A DNA stretch of 64,000 nucleotides from Bacteroidetes bacterium 43-93 (GCA_001897855.1 MKUO01000001.1:434001-498000); one strand, 5' to 3'; counted from the first letter of the stretch, positions 18,321-26,849 are shown. Translations and numbers: made by a program. Notes: a model not told the origin generated them from the letters alone.

Positions 18321-18334
18321 TGCAAAGCTTTGCA
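18321..18334. repeat. 14-bp perfect palindrome
   Basis: TGCAAAGCTTTGCA is self-complementary over 14 bases with no loop. It sits between the ClC gene start and the small hypothetical gene. It could be a dimeric-regulator site; there is no T-run, so it is not a standard terminator. Confidence 0.35.
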
Positions 18335-18349
18335 CTGCATGAAGAATAA

Positions 18350-18697
18350 TTATGCCAATACAGGGGGGCCTCTTAAAAAGAAGGATGATATACTATAGTT
18401 ATCAACAAAAGAGTCCTTTAATGAGAACTTCATGCGCTGCTCCGGGAAGACAACTTGTGGAGCCGCGATAAATTGTAATGGTATTCGTTGTCCCTCGCAG
18501 TGCTTGATACGGATCTTAACATACTGTTGCAGATCGCGTGATTTGTTAATGCTATGGGTTCGTGTGCTTAGGTGCGCCTTGGCACTTTTATAAAAAAAGG
18601 GGAGGCTCGAATAAGAATTGACGTCAGCATATTGGTTGCTAACGAAATAGATGCATACAGCTAAAATGTATAGCAATATTTTTTGTGTATAGCGCAT
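18350..18697 (-). CDS. hypothetical small exported or membrane-anchored protein
   Basis: 115 residues from ATG 18697. A hydrophobic N-terminus (MRYTQKILLYILAVCIYFVS) could be a signal peptide or a single anchor. The rest is basic and polar with no recognised domain (KIRIKHCEGQRIPLQFIAAP). It fills the space between the glycan operon and the ClC operon and has no homologue I can name. It could be a chance open frame; the hydrophobic N-terminus and the absence of any competing gene favour a real one. Confidence 0.45.
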   Translation of the reverse strand: MRYTQKILLYILAVCIYFVSNQYADVNSYSSLPFFYKSAKAHLSTRTHSINKSRDLQQYVKIRIKHCEGQRIPLQFIAAPQVVFPEQRMKFSLKDSFVDNYSISSFFLRGPPVLA

Positions 18698-18807
18698 CTA
18701 TTGGTTTGCCGCAAAATTACAGCAAATAGAATATGTCCGGTGTTAAAATCAGGTACATTTTATCCGTACACACATATTATTAACAGTTTTATGAGCAAAT
18801 ACGAATC

Positions 18808-19584
18808 TTATACGTTTTCTATAAGGCTGCGATGTGTGGCAAACGTTCCGTATTTGCCAAGGTACGTCATGATATCATCCAGGCGATTAACCAGCCCGTC
18901 ACCATCAATACGGCGTACCATTTTGGGCAGGTTGTGCCCGATCAGATCGGTAAACTCCCATGGATGGACATAAAATACGATGTATCCATCATGGTTTAGG
19001 ATCCGTTTACATAGCATTTTATAAAATGCTACAGGAAAATTCTTTAATGCAAGCCAAAATATAGGGATCCGCAAAACAGGTGTAACGCTGGCTGGCAATT
19101 CCCATACACCGTCATTCTGATGCAATGTCCTCGGTTTGTTCAGATGATTGTAGCGTCCCGGTAACCATGTAGGATGCAATGAAGAATCATATAAATAGCC
19201 CGCAGAACGGACATCAGTACGGCTTACATCGCTCATCCGGGGCATCCGTAATCCTACAACATCGGTATTGGTAATGTCTTGCAGGGTTTCCCTTGATTTC
19301 CTTAAGTCTTCTGTCTTAAAGGAATTATGGTAATAGGTATGAGAAGCGATCTCATGTTTTTGTGCAAGGTTTTGCACATGCAACGGATAATGCGTAGCCC
19401 AAAACGCAGTAGTAAAGATGGTGGCCACGACGTTGTGTTTATCCATCAGCACCTCCAGCTTTTGCAGTCCATGCAGGCTGGTTTCCAGTTTTTGTTTCAA
19501 AGGCAGGGTTTGCCCGTATTCTTCCGGGATGTCAAACTCTTCCAGGTCTATACTGAATAATATCTTTTTTGTACTGCTTTTCAT
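18808..19584 (-). CDS. polysaccharide deacetylase family protein
   Basis: 258 residues, NodB-like fold. FSIDLEEF places the metal/catalytic Asp at residue 13, and SHTYYHNS gives the metal-binding HxxxH pair (His82, His86). PRMSDVSRTDVRSAGYLYDSS and IVFYVHPWEF are the later catalytic-barrel motifs. There is no signal peptide, so it probably acts on lipid-linked sugars at the inner membrane or in the cytoplasm. Its first 53 bases overlap the GT2 gene, indicating translational coupling in the glycan operon. Confidence 0.88.
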   Translation of the reverse strand: MKSSTKKILFSIDLEEFDIPEEYGQTLPLKQKLETSLHGLQKLEVLMDKHNVVATIFTTAFWATHYPLHVQNLAQKHEIASHTYYHNSFKTEDLRKSRETLQDITNTDVVGLRMPRMSDVSRTDVRSAGYLYDSSLHPTWLPGRYNHLNKPRTLHQNDGVWELPASVTPVLRIPIFWLALKNFPVAFYKMLCKRILNHDGYIVFYVHPWEFTDLIGHNLPKMVRRIDGDGLVNRLDDIMTYLGKYGTFATHRSLIENV

Positions 19585-20299
19585 TTTTCTTTTTGAATAC
19601 CACTTGCAAGAGGTTCTTTAATTCCTGCTGCATTACTTTCATGCCAAAATCGCTAAGCTTGGTTTCGTGCGTGATGTTTACACTCAGTGATTTGATGTGC
19701 ATATCGGTAACCTTGCTGGCAAGTAATATAAACTCCATATCGAACAGGAACCTGTTAATGGTAGTTTGAAGAAATACTACTTTCCCGTATTGGTTGAATC
19801 CTTTTATCCCTGCCTGTGTATCTGTAACCGGTAATTGCAGAAAGCGCTTATTAAATATAATAAGCCCCTTAGATACTATTCTCCTTTTGAATGGCAGGGA
19901 ATCGAAATAGTTCCCTTTTTTGCGGCATCCTGTAACAATGTCTGTACCAGCCACTAATTCTTTATACATATCGCTCACTATCTGCAAGCCAAACGGGAAA
20001 TCATAATCAGAGTAAATGCAGTAATCTGTTACTGCTTTTTTTACGCCTTCACGCAGCGCATATCCTTTTCCCTGGTTTTGGCTATAGCTCACAATTTCAA
20101 TATGCGGGATCTCAGCTTTAAGATAAGCTAGCTCCTTTTCAGTGAAGTTTTTTGTAGAACCATCGTTCACGACAACCAGGTTGATGAGCTCCCGTTTGCC
20201 ATCAAAATAAGTATCTACCAGTTTGCCGAATTTATCCGCAAACTTTTTTTCCCATCCCACCGATGGGTTATAGAAAGGTATCACCAGGTCAAAAATCAT
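19532..20299 (-). CDS. glycosyltransferase family 2
   Basis: 255 residues. GT-A fold features: the N-terminal strand DLVIPFYNPS, NDGSTKNF, GKGYALREGVKKAV, and the acidic SDYDFPFGL replacing DxD. The order matches polyprenyl-phosphate (dolichyl-phosphate-like) beta-glycosyltransferases, which charge a lipid phosphate with one sugar. No C-terminal membrane helix is apparent. It overlaps the membrane protein upstream by 4 bp (ATGA) and the deacetylase downstream by 53 bp. Confidence 0.9.
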   Translation of the reverse strand: MIFDLVIPFYNPSVGWEKKFADKFGKLVDTYFDGKRELINLVVVNDGSTKNFTEKELAYLKAEIPHIEIVSYSQNQGKGYALREGVKKAVTDYCIYSDYDFPFGLQIVSDMYKELVAGTDIVTGCRKKGNYFDSLPFKRRIVSKGLIIFNKRFLQLPVTDTQAGIKGFNQYGKVVFLQTTINRFLFDMEFILLASKVTDMHIKSLSVNITHETKLSDFGMKVMQQELKNLLQVVFKKKNEKQYKKDIIQYRPGRV

Positions 20300-21438
20300 A
20301 TCCGCGCTGCGTTTTTGGGGGGTGTAGGGAGTGTGAGTCTTTTTGCTGTAAATACTACAATATCAAGCAATACAAACATGCACAAAATACTCTTTAAATA
20401 GTATTCGTAACGCAATTTGTCGAAAAAAGCTGATATATCAGTAGGTATGATAGAAGCACTTAGAATAGTAATCCAAAACAATGTTGTGGAAAACAATGTT
20501 TTAGGACGGGCAAGGTACCATATTATAACACCTGCAATTGCTATGATATACGTAGCAGGTTCGGATGCGCGGTTAAAGACAATTACCCATATTAGTAAAA
20601 ACGCAACAATATGTTCCCGCCTCCTGTGTTTTAAGAAAATTTGCATGCTGAGGAAGATCGCCAGGATAATTCCTGCAATTGCCAAAATATAGCCTTCCGG
20701 TATTGCCAGGTGCAAATTGGTTACCACGCCATAAACAGAACAGCTTTCCTTAATAGTGTCGCTGGATATGATATGTATCCAATCAGTGTAATACTGTATC
20801 ATCAGTTGCGGAGATATGAAAAGTAGCAATAATGCATGCAATGCTATTAACCATGCAATGCTATAGAGAACCACTTTATACCACGATTTATAGAAAAGAC
20901 ACAAAATGCCTATAATACCCCCATAACCTTTTATTAAAAAACTAAGTACAGCAAACAAGGCTGCCCATACCGGCTTTTCTCTTTCCATAAATACCCATGT
21001 TAATAGCATGAATGATAGAAATACCGGGTTAGTTTGTGTATGGGTGATATTGTTCAGCAGATCAAATACCATTAGCAGTATGAAGATCTTCTTTTGCTGA
21101 TCGTCCAGCGGCAACGCCTTGTAAGTAACAAAGGCAAGGGCCATTGTAAAGCTCATCCACGTGATGATTCCCAGCTTCACCGGCAACAGGGCAAAGGGCA
21201 GGAATAACATAGGGAAAGTAGGGTTGTAATAAAAGAGGTCGAAATACTCTTTAGGATATTCTACATACAAAGGCAATTTTTGAAGCATGTGATGGCTGGA
21301 TCCGCGGAATATTGCGAAATTATTGACATGTCCAAAGCCTATTATCTGTGCAATGCCGATTATTGTTGCCAGGACATATAATATCGCTAAAACCTTGTAC
21401 TGAAGAATAAAAGACTTTATTGCGGAGAGCGCTTTCAT
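20296..21438 (-). CDS. GT87/DUF2029-like membrane glycosyltransferase
   Basis: 380 residues with about ten hydrophobic segments. The arrangement (YYNPTFPMLFLPFALLPVKLG, then NNITHTQTNPVFLSFMLLTW and LSFLIKGYGGI) is that of DUF2029/GT87 polyprenyl-phosphate-dependent sugar transferases of the GT-C type. It heads an operon with a GT2 and a polysaccharide deacetylase, fitting a scheme in which the GT2 makes a lipid-phosphate sugar, the deacetylase modifies it, and this enzyme transfers it outside the membrane (inference). Confidence 0.78.
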   Translation of the reverse strand: MKALSAIKSFILQYKVLAILYVLATIIGIAQIIGFGHVNNFAIFRGSSHHMLQKLPLYVEYPKEYFDLFYYNPTFPMLFLPFALLPVKLGIITWMSFTMALAFVTYKALPLDDQQKKIFILLMVFDLLNNITHTQTNPVFLSFMLLTWVFMEREKPVWAALFAVLSFLIKGYGGIIGILCLFYKSWYKVVLYSIAWLIALHALLLLFISPQLMIQYYTDWIHIISSDTIKESCSVYGVVTNLHLAIPEGYILAIAGIILAIFLSMQIFLKHRRREHIVAFLLIWVIVFNRASEPATYIIAIAGVIIWYLARPKTLFSTTLFWITILSASIIPTDISAFFDKLRYEYYLKSILCMFVLLDIVVFTAKRLTLPTPPKNAARI

Positions 21439-21492
21439 TTAATGGTATGCCTGATAAACGCGCAAAGGTAGATTATATTTACTGAGGATATG

Positions 21493-21526
21493 AAAAAAGG
21501 AGCCTGCATATAGAGGCTCCTTTTTT
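21493..21526 (-). terminator. terminator after the DUF1579 lipoprotein gene
   Basis: Stem AAAAAAGGAGCCT / AGGCTCCTTTTTT, 13 bp, loop of 8. On the minus strand it ends in six T, 19 bases after the stop codon of the gene to its right. Confidence 0.88.
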
Positions 21527-21544
21527 ACAAAATTCATCAGTTAA

Positions 21545-22213
21545 TTACATTTTCGTGTATTTGATCTCCATATTTTTAAATTCTTTTCCGCCCGGCATGG
21601 TGCTATACATCTCCATGGTCATATTTTTATCGTCAGTTATTTTTATTACTTCACGGCAATCAAAATCTTTTTGTGTCGTTGGGTCATACATTTTGCCCTT
21701 CATATTGTAACATTTGGCTGCATCATCCCATGTGCCGGTAAAAGTAGTTAAGCCTGTGCCCATATTATCTATCCACGTGCTAATGAACATTTTTTTGTCA
21801 TTGTCATACGCCATAGTGCTTTGTCCCTCGAAAGGCATCCCCATCATATTGCTCTTGAAGGATGCCTGTTGGTAGCGGCCGGCCATTATCATTTTGTATT
21901 CCGCGGTGCCTGTGCTGGTCATCGGTGGCTTGTCCTGCTCCATCCAGCTCGTGGTCTCAACCTTCCATTTGCCCGTAGCTGCGGCAAGTTGTTTCTGTGC
22001 ATCTCCGGGGGTCATATATGCCTGCCATCTTTTCATAGCAGTCGCAGAATCTACTTTTTCGGCAGGTTTTTCAGTAACAGGTGCAGCAACAGCCGTATCA
22101 GTAGCAGGTGTAGAGAGCGGGGTAGTGTCCGTTATTTCCTTGGTTTTTGGTTCGTTATTACAGGCAGCGAGCGCCAAGATGCATATTGCAGAAAAAAATA
22201 GTGTCTTCTTCAT
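21545..22213 (-). CDS. DUF1579 domain lipoprotein
   Basis: 222 residues from ATG 22213; an in-frame TTG 18 bases upstream is less likely because MKKTLFFSAICILALAAC is a complete lipoprotein signal. After a Thr/Pro/Ala-rich linker the DUF1579 domain starts near LAAATGKWKVETTSWM and includes AEYKMIMAGRYQQ, GTGLTTFTGTWDDA and FDCREVIKITDDKNMTMEM. The family is of unknown function, forming a lipocalin-like barrel. It should be anchored to the outer membrane. Confidence 0.88.
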   Translation of the reverse strand: MKKTLFFSAICILALAACNNEPKTKEITDTTPLSTPATDTAVAAPVTEKPAEKVDSATAMKRWQAYMTPGDAQKQLAAATGKWKVETTSWMEQDKPPMTSTGTAEYKMIMAGRYQQASFKSNMMGMPFEGQSTMAYDNDKKMFISTWIDNMGTGLTTFTGTWDDAAKCYNMKGKMYDPTTQKDFDCREVIKITDDKNMTMEMYSTMPGGKEFKNMEIKYTKM

Positions 22214-22275
22214 ACGTAGCTTTTTGCGCAATGTATGGAAAATTATTTTATAGAAATAAAAATCAAATGTGTTAT

Positions 22276-22632
22276 TTAGTAAAAAGCATCTTCTATATGT
22301 AGAATTTCCTTCACAATGTCGTTAACAAAAATGATACTTATTACATCGAAGCGTACTTCAGAGAACTGAACATGTGCAGCTATGTATGCTTCTGCACTTA
22401 ATTTCATAAAATCCTGTTTGCTCGCAGAAACTGCATCTTCAGGATAGCCAAAGTAAGTGGTAGCCCTCGTTTTCACCTCTACGAAAACCAGCAAGCCATT
22501 GGTTTCAGCTATAATATCTATCTCTTTTTTACCGAAGCGCCAATTTCTTTCAAGGATGGTATAACCTTTTCTTAGTAAAAAGTTTTCAGCGATTTGTTCG
22601 CCTTTTATGCCAGTTTCCTTATGTTTGGTCAT
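22276..22632 (-). CDS. YraN/UPF0102 family nuclease-fold protein
   Basis: 118 residues from ATG 22632; the longer frame to 22662 is rejected because it enters the divergent gene's leader and family members begin MxxHxETGxxGE. Family signature: GIKGEQIAENFLLRKGY, then ILERNWRFGKKEIDII and LLVFVEVKTR, giving the restriction-endonuclease-like E/D...ExK centre. Usual length is about 120. Function is unknown; linked to Holliday-junction-resolvase-like folds. Divergent from the isomerase gene with about 21 bp between starts. Confidence 0.9.
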   Translation of the reverse strand: MTKHKETGIKGEQIAENFLLRKGYTILERNWRFGKKEIDIIAETNGLLVFVEVKTRATTYFGYPEDAVSASKQDFMKLSAEAYIAAHVQFSEVRFDVISIIFVNDIVKEILHIEDAFY

Positions 22633-22653
22633 CGAAAAAAAGATAGTATTGTA

Positions 22654-23637
22654 ATGAAGCAATTAGTAACAGACTTTCCCATTCAACTGCACGAGGCCCT
22701 TATCATCGGGCAAAATTACCGTTTCCTTTCAGCAAAAAAATCCTTCAGCAATGTTGTACTCACCGGTCTTGGTGGCAGTGGGATAGGCGGTTCTATCATT
22801 CAAAACTATGTTTTTGATAAACTGAAAGTACCTTTTGTGGTAAATAAAGATTACTTTCTTCCTGCTTTTGTAAACAACAATTCCCTTGTAATAGTTTCTT
22901 CCTATTCGGGTAATACAGAAGAAACATTAGCAGCTATGCAACAGGCCATCAAAGCCAGGGCTACGGTGGTATGCATCACATCGGGCGGCAAAGTGGCGGA
23001 GCTTGCAAAGAAGAAAAAAATAGATTGCATCCTGGTACCGGCAGGTATGCCTCCACGTTCGTGCGTGGGCTATTCTATGGTGCAGGCTATGTTTGTGCTA
23101 AAGCACTTTGGACTTGTAAAAGACAATTTTGAGAAGGATGTGAAATCGTCCATCAAGCTGATAAAAGATGAGGTAAAAGATATCCATAAAAAGGCTAAAG
23201 CCATTGCCGCCAAACTGAATGGCAAACTCCCCATCATATACGCTGCAGCAGATTTTGAAGGTGTAGCGATTCGTTTCCGCCAGCAAATAAATGAGAACAG
23301 TAAAATGCTTTGCTGGCATCATGTAATACCCGAAATGAACCACAACGAATTAGTGGGTTGGAGAGATAAAGACAAAAACAAGGCGGTAGTAATATTGCGT
23401 AACGACGATGATTACGAACGGGTGAAATTGCGTATGGATCTGAACAAGCAGATTATTAAAAAATATACACCGAACATTATAGAGATTACCTCAAAAGGTA
23501 AGAGCTACTGGGAGAAAGTATTTTACTTTATTCATCTTACCGATTGGGTATCCGTTTACCTGGCCGACCTGCATAAGCAAGATGCTACCGAGGTGAAAGT
23601 GATAGACTTTTTAAAAGGCGAACTCGCAAAGGCATAA
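22654..23637 (+). CDS. bifunctional phosphoglucose/phosphomannose isomerase
   Basis: 327 residues from ATG 22654. SIS-fold motifs: VLTGLGGSGIGGS near 35-47, SSYSGNTEET (phosphate-binding loop) and the C-terminal catalytic region WHHVIPEMNHNELVGW. This is the archaeal/bacterial PGI/PMI group that interconverts fructose-6-P with glucose-6-P and mannose-6-P, cytoplasmic. A terminator follows, then SRP RNA and transaldolase, so sugar-phosphate genes flank the RNA. The longer frame upstream (22594) lies in the YraN gene and is rejected. Confidence 0.9.
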   Translation: MKQLVTDFPIQLHEALIIGQNYRFLSAKKSFSNVVLTGLGGSGIGGSIIQNYVFDKLKVPFVVNKDYFLPAFVNNNSLVIVSSYSGNTEETLAAMQQAIKARATVVCITSGGKVAELAKKKKIDCILVPAGMPPRSCVGYSMVQAMFVLKHFGLVKDNFEKDVKSSIKLIKDEVKDIHKKAKAIAAKLNGKLPIIYAAADFEGVAIRFRQQINENSKMLCWHHVIPEMNHNELVGWRDKDKNKAVVILRNDDDYERVKLRMDLNKQIIKKYTPNIIEITSKGKSYWEKVFYFIHLTDWVSVYLADLHKQDATEVKVIDFLKGELAKA

Positions 23638-23658
23638 CTGTTTAACATTAACTGTATG

Positions 23659-23688
23659 AACGTCCCGAAAATTTCGGGACGTTTTTTT
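23659..23688 (+). terminator. terminator after PGI/PMI
   Basis: Stem AACGTCCCGAAA / TTTCGGGACGTT with a tight loop, followed by a T run. Confidence 0.9.
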
Positions 23689-23697
23689 GCGAAATGT

Positions 23698-23729
23698 TTT
23701 GCACAGACAGGATAAATGCTATACATTTG
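23698..23729 (+). promoter_or_regulatory. promoter of the SRP RNA gene
   Basis: TTTG at 23698-23701, a 20-base spacer, and TACATTTG at 23722-23729: an exact TTTG / TAnnTTTG Bacteroidota promoter five bases before the mature RNA's 5' stem. Confidence 0.88.
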
Positions 23730-23734
23730 CAGCC

Positions 23735-23839
23735 CTGGCAAGTCTTACACGGCCAGCTCCTGCTGAATCCCCCAGGACAGGAATGTAGCAAGGGTAGGCG
23801 GTTGTAGCGGCGCGATGTGAGTAACTTGCCAGTTTTTTT
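23735..23839 (+). ncRNA. ffs: signal recognition particle RNA (small bacterial type)
   Basis: About 98 nt plus T-run. The 5' end CTGGCAAGT pairs with the 3' end ACTTGCCAG, followed by seven T as terminator. Inner helices: CTTACA/TGTGAG, CCTGC/GTAGG and CCC/GGG. The apex carries GGAA between ACA and TGT, with AGCAAGGGTAGG on the 3' side, which is the conserved Ffh-binding domain with its GGAA tetraloop and asymmetric loop. There is no protein-coding gene here. The RNA works with Ffh and FtsY in co-translational membrane targeting. Confidence 0.9.
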
Positions 23840-23910
23840 ATGCCCATATGTGTTTACTTTGTAATGGGAAATCAACCAATCAAAAATCAGAATAATAAAT
23901 AACGATAACT

Positions 23911-24564
23911 ATGAAGTTTTTTATCGACACGGCTAATCTTGCGCAAATTAAAGAAGCACACGATCTGGGTATTCTTGATGGTGTTACTACTAACCCATCA
24001 CTGATGGCTAAGGAAGGCATAAAAGGACATGATGCTATTATGCAGCATTATATCGACATCTGCAACATTGTAGATGGCCCTGTTAGCGCCGAAGTGCTGG
24101 GTACTGATTTTGCAGGCATATTAGAGGAAGGTAAAAAACTGGCTGCATTGCACGAGAACATCGTAGTAAAAGTACCGATGATAAAGGATGGTGTTAAAGC
24201 AATCAAATGGTTTACTGACAATGGTATCCGCACTAACTGTACGCTCGTATTTTCAGCAGGTCAGGCAATTCTTGCTGCAAAGGCAGGCGCAAGTTTTGTA
24301 TCGCCATTCATTGGCCGTATAGACGATAGCAACTGGGATGGCGTTCAGCTGATTGAGCAGATTGTTAGTATATACAACAGCCAGGGCTTTATGACAGAAG
24401 TACTTGCAGCGTCTATCCGTACACCTATGCACATTGTCCGTTGTGCTGAAGCAGGTGCAGATGTATGTACTTGTCCATTAAGTTCTATACTGGGTCTATT
24501 AAAACATCCTTTGACTGACCTGGGATTGGAGCAGTTCCTGAAGGATGCTAATTCTTTGCATTAA
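23911..24564 (+). CDS. tal: transaldolase (short, FSA/TalC-type)
   Basis: 217 residues. MKFFIDTANLAQIKEAHDLG and GVTTNPSLMAKEG are the family start. The Schiff-base lysine is Lys87 in NIVVKVPM, and TLVFSAGQAILAAKAGASFVSPFIGRIDD is diagnostic of the small transaldolase/fructose-6-phosphate aldolase group. It exchanges dihydroxyacetone units between sugar phosphates in the pentose phosphate pathway; the aldolase-only activity of FSA cannot be excluded from sequence. Followed by a terminator. Confidence 0.94.
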   Translation: MKFFIDTANLAQIKEAHDLGILDGVTTNPSLMAKEGIKGHDAIMQHYIDICNIVDGPVSAEVLGTDFAGILEEGKKLAALHENIVVKVPMIKDGVKAIKWFTDNGIRTNCTLVFSAGQAILAAKAGASFVSPFIGRIDDSNWDGVQLIEQIVSIYNSQGFMTEVLAASIRTPMHIVRCAEAGADVCTCPLSSILGLLKHPLTDLGLEQFLKDANSLH

Positions 24565-24585
24565 TTGGTAACCAAATATTTAGAT

Positions 24586-24606
24586 AAAGCCCCATTCGGG
24601 GCTTTT
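24586..24606 (+). terminator. terminator after transaldolase
   Basis: Stem AAAGCCCC / GGGGCTTT with loop ATTC and four T; it may also serve the convergent small lipoprotein gene. Confidence 0.82.
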
Positions 24607-24611
24607 ATTAT

Positions 24612-24824
24612 TTACTTAGGTCTTACATTCTTTTCCTTCGGGTTCACAACCGGCATATTGTTTTTCATCGTATCGATCTTTTTTAATACCGGTGTGTTAT
24701 ATTTTACAGTGTCACCCGGTATAGATTTTACAAACGGGGGCGGCTTTGTTGTGTCTTGTTGCTGAGCTTCACAACTTGTTGATGCTATTAATAATAACGC
24801 AGCGATGATGATAGTATCTTTCAT
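24612..24824 (-). CDS. small Pro/Lys-rich lipoprotein
   Basis: 70 residues. Signal and lipobox MKDTIIIAALLLIASTSC (Cys18). The mature 52 residues are polar, Pro- and Lys-rich without a fold (QQQDTTKPPPFVKSIPGD, then KKIDTMKNNMPVVNPKEK). No named family. Its short length, clean lipobox and position between genes with a shared terminator support a real gene. Confidence 0.6.
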   Translation of the reverse strand: MKDTIIIAALLLIASTSCEAQQQDTTKPPPFVKSIPGDTVKYNTPVLKKIDTMKNNMPVVNPKEKNVRPK

Positions 24825-24914
24825 AAATTCAGCTTTTGTTCTCTTAAAGGATAAAAAATTCTTGCCAGTGTGCTGCCTTACATGTTAATTTTATAATTAT
24901 TCTATCAATATCTT

Positions 24915-25328
24915 ATGTGGGTAGCATACGCTTTACTTTCTGCTTTCTTTGCTGCGCTTGTAGCCATATTTGCCAAAAAAGGTATTAAAGGTGTAGATAG
25001 CGATCTTGCCACGGCTATACGAACCGTTATCATCCTATTTATTGCATGGGGTATAGTATTTTTCAAAGGCAGTTATAATACCATGGGTAGTATAACAAAG
25101 CATAGCTGGTTGTTTCTTATATTATCCGGTGCGGCAACCGGTATGTCCTGGTTGTTTTATTTTAGAGCGTTGCAGCTAGGTAAGGTATCGCAAGTAGCGC
25201 CTATAGATAAGTTGAGTGTGGCATTAGCTCTTATCTTATCCTATTTTATATTGGGGGAGTATATGTCTCTGAAGGAGACCATTGGTGCGCTGTTGGTAAT
25301 AGCGGGTACGCTGGTTTTAGCTTTGTAA
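24915..25328 (+). CDS. EamA family transporter (single-domain)
   Basis: 137 residues, about five hydrophobic helices. The sequence from MWVAYALLSAFFAALVAIFAKKG through GAATGMSWLFYFRALQLGKVSQVAPIDKLS to the C-terminal TLVLAL is one EamA unit; most DMT transporters have two, so this half-size protein should act as a dimer. It starts at ATG 24915. The gene is convergent and directly abutting (no gap) the oxidoreductase downstream. Substrate unknown. Confidence 0.88.
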   Translation: MWVAYALLSAFFAALVAIFAKKGIKGVDSDLATAIRTVIILFIAWGIVFFKGSYNTMGSITKHSWLFLILSGAATGMSWLFYFRALQLGKVSQVAPIDKLSVALALILSYFILGEYMSLKETIGALLVIAGTLVLAL

Positions 25329-26849
25329 TTATTTCATTGAATTGATCCTGGTAAGGATGTGGTCGATGCCAAGTAGTTCGGCGCAAGTTGCAACTGCTGT
25401 GATGCTTACGCCCAGGACTCCATGCAGGTTTACATTCTGGCCGGTTAGCAGCAGGTTTGGTATCTTCGTCCTTACGGCTATTTGTGTTTCATTGGGTTTA
25501 TTTACGTCTTTCAAAACGCCGTATAGCGAGCCTTCGGGCGATGCTGTATAGTCTCTATAAGTGAGTGGTGTAGCTGCACTTTTATCCGCTACATTGCCTT
25601 TTAATCCTGGTATTTGTTTATGCAATTTCTCAAGCAGCAGTTCTGACTGACGCTGCTTAAACGTTTCATATTCTCTCCCACGTTCCTGTTCGTGCGATGT
25701 ATAGTTGATGGTTTGCTCCCACTGTTTTACCTCGTCATAGTGCATATAGCTCAATATCGAAATGCTTTCTGCATATCCTTTATGATGCTCATCTTCTGTA
25801 AAGAAAGCTGCATAATTAGCAGGCCATGCATCGGGGGTATAATGTATGGCAGACCAGGCATTGTCTTTTGCATGCCAGTAGATATTATGATGCCGCATTG
25901 GTACTGTTCCCGGCTGCAATACCAGGTTTAGCATAAAGCAGGACGTTGTTTGTTCCAATCCCCGGATGCGTTTTTTATAGGCAGGCCTTATCAGCGAACT
26001 ATCCAATATACCTAACAATACGTCGGGGTGCATAGCGGCAATAAACTGCTTACCGTAAAAACGCCTGCCATCTGCTGTTTGGGCATACTGCACTTTCCCA
26101 TTCTCTTCTTTCATCACAGTTACAGGATTGTCCCTGTAGACCTCTCCGCCGTAACTTTGCAACTGCTTCCATAAAAGCTTAGATATCTGCGAACTTCCTG
26201 GTATTACCTTATGACTGCTGTGAATATAGCTTTCTGTTGCCAGTGCATGTACATAAAATGGCGTTCGGCCTTTTATGCCTGCATATAGCAAATTGTTGCC
26301 TGCTAATACATGTTGCAGCTTTTCATTTTTTGTTATCCCGGCTATAGTTTTACTCACTTCCCACGACGATACAGTAGTCTTCTCATAAGCATCACCGTTT
26401 CGCAGACGGTATAAAGGGAACCGGTCGCCAACAAAGCTTATAGTGTTAATATAGCTTTCTAGTGCTTTACGCTCTTCAGGAAAGAAGGAAGCAAGTTGTT
26501 CTACAAAGTTTTCCTTGCCTTGTGCATGCGGGTATAGAGTAGGGTCTTCACCAAACGCTATGGCATCAAAGCAGTTGGTATCGTATGTAGCAAGCTTTAA
26601 CTGTTCAGTTATCCCTGCGTATTTTAAAATGCTATGTTGCGTATGGCCTTCTCCAAGCCCGCCTATATAATGTACGCAGCTGTCAAATACTTTTTTGTGT
26701 ACAGAGAAGGTCTGCAGGCATCCGCCAATTTGTTTGTCGCGTTCCAATACACATACTTTCATACCTTCTTTGGCAAGCAATACTGCACAGAGCATGCCCC
26801 CTAAGCCACCGCCTGTAATTACAACATCATATGTATTTACAGGCGGCAA
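25329..26849 (-). CDS. FAD-dependent phytoene desaturase/retinol-saturase-like oxidoreductase
   Basis: 506 residues. FAD-binding Rossmann motif DVVITGGGLGGMLCAVLLAKEG (8-29) is followed by CVLERDKQIGGCLQTF. The C-terminal second dinucleotide site reads NLLLTGQNVNLHGVLGVSITAV, the usual ending of the CrtI/retinol 13,14-reductase group. The substrate could be a carotenoid or other polyene; no crtB/crtY neighbours are present, so pigment synthesis is not established. Downstream of the phosphohexomutase on the same strand with a 25-bp gap, so possibly co-transcribed. Confidence 0.85.
   Translation of the reverse strand: MPPVNTYDVVITGGGLGGMLCAVLLAKEGMKVCVLERDKQIGGCLQTFSVHKKVFDSCVHYIGGLGEGHTQHSILKYAGITEQLKLATYDTNCFDAIAFGEDPTLYPHAQGKENFVEQLASFFPEERKALESYINTISFVGDRFPLYRLRNGDAYEKTTVSSWEVSKTIAGITKNEKLQHVLAGNNLLYAGIKGRTPFYVHALATESYIHSSHKVIPGSSQISKLLWKQLQSYGGEVYRDNPVTVMKEENGKVQYAQTADGRRFYGKQFIAAMHPDVLLGILDSSLIRPAYKKRIRGLEQTTSCFMLNLVLQPGTVPMRHHNIYWHAKDNAWSAIHYTPDAWPANYAAFFTEDEHHKGYAESISILSYMHYDEVKQWEQTINYTSHEQERGREYETFKQRQSELLLEKLHKQIPGLKGNVADKSAATPLTYRDYTASPEGSLYGVLKDVNKPNETQIAVRTKIPNLLLTGQNVNLHGVLGVSITAVATCAELLGIDHILTRINSMK

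Noticed and set aside
22594-22653. Upstream start of the PGI/PMI frame
   Set aside because: Overlaps the start of yraN on the other strand and adds residues outside the SIS family.
23648-23875. 75-residue open frame on the minus strand
   Set aside because: It is the complement of the SRP RNA gene.
24612-24824. Treating the small Pro-rich lipoprotein as non-coding
   Set aside because: The clean signal and lipobox and shared terminator favour a real gene.
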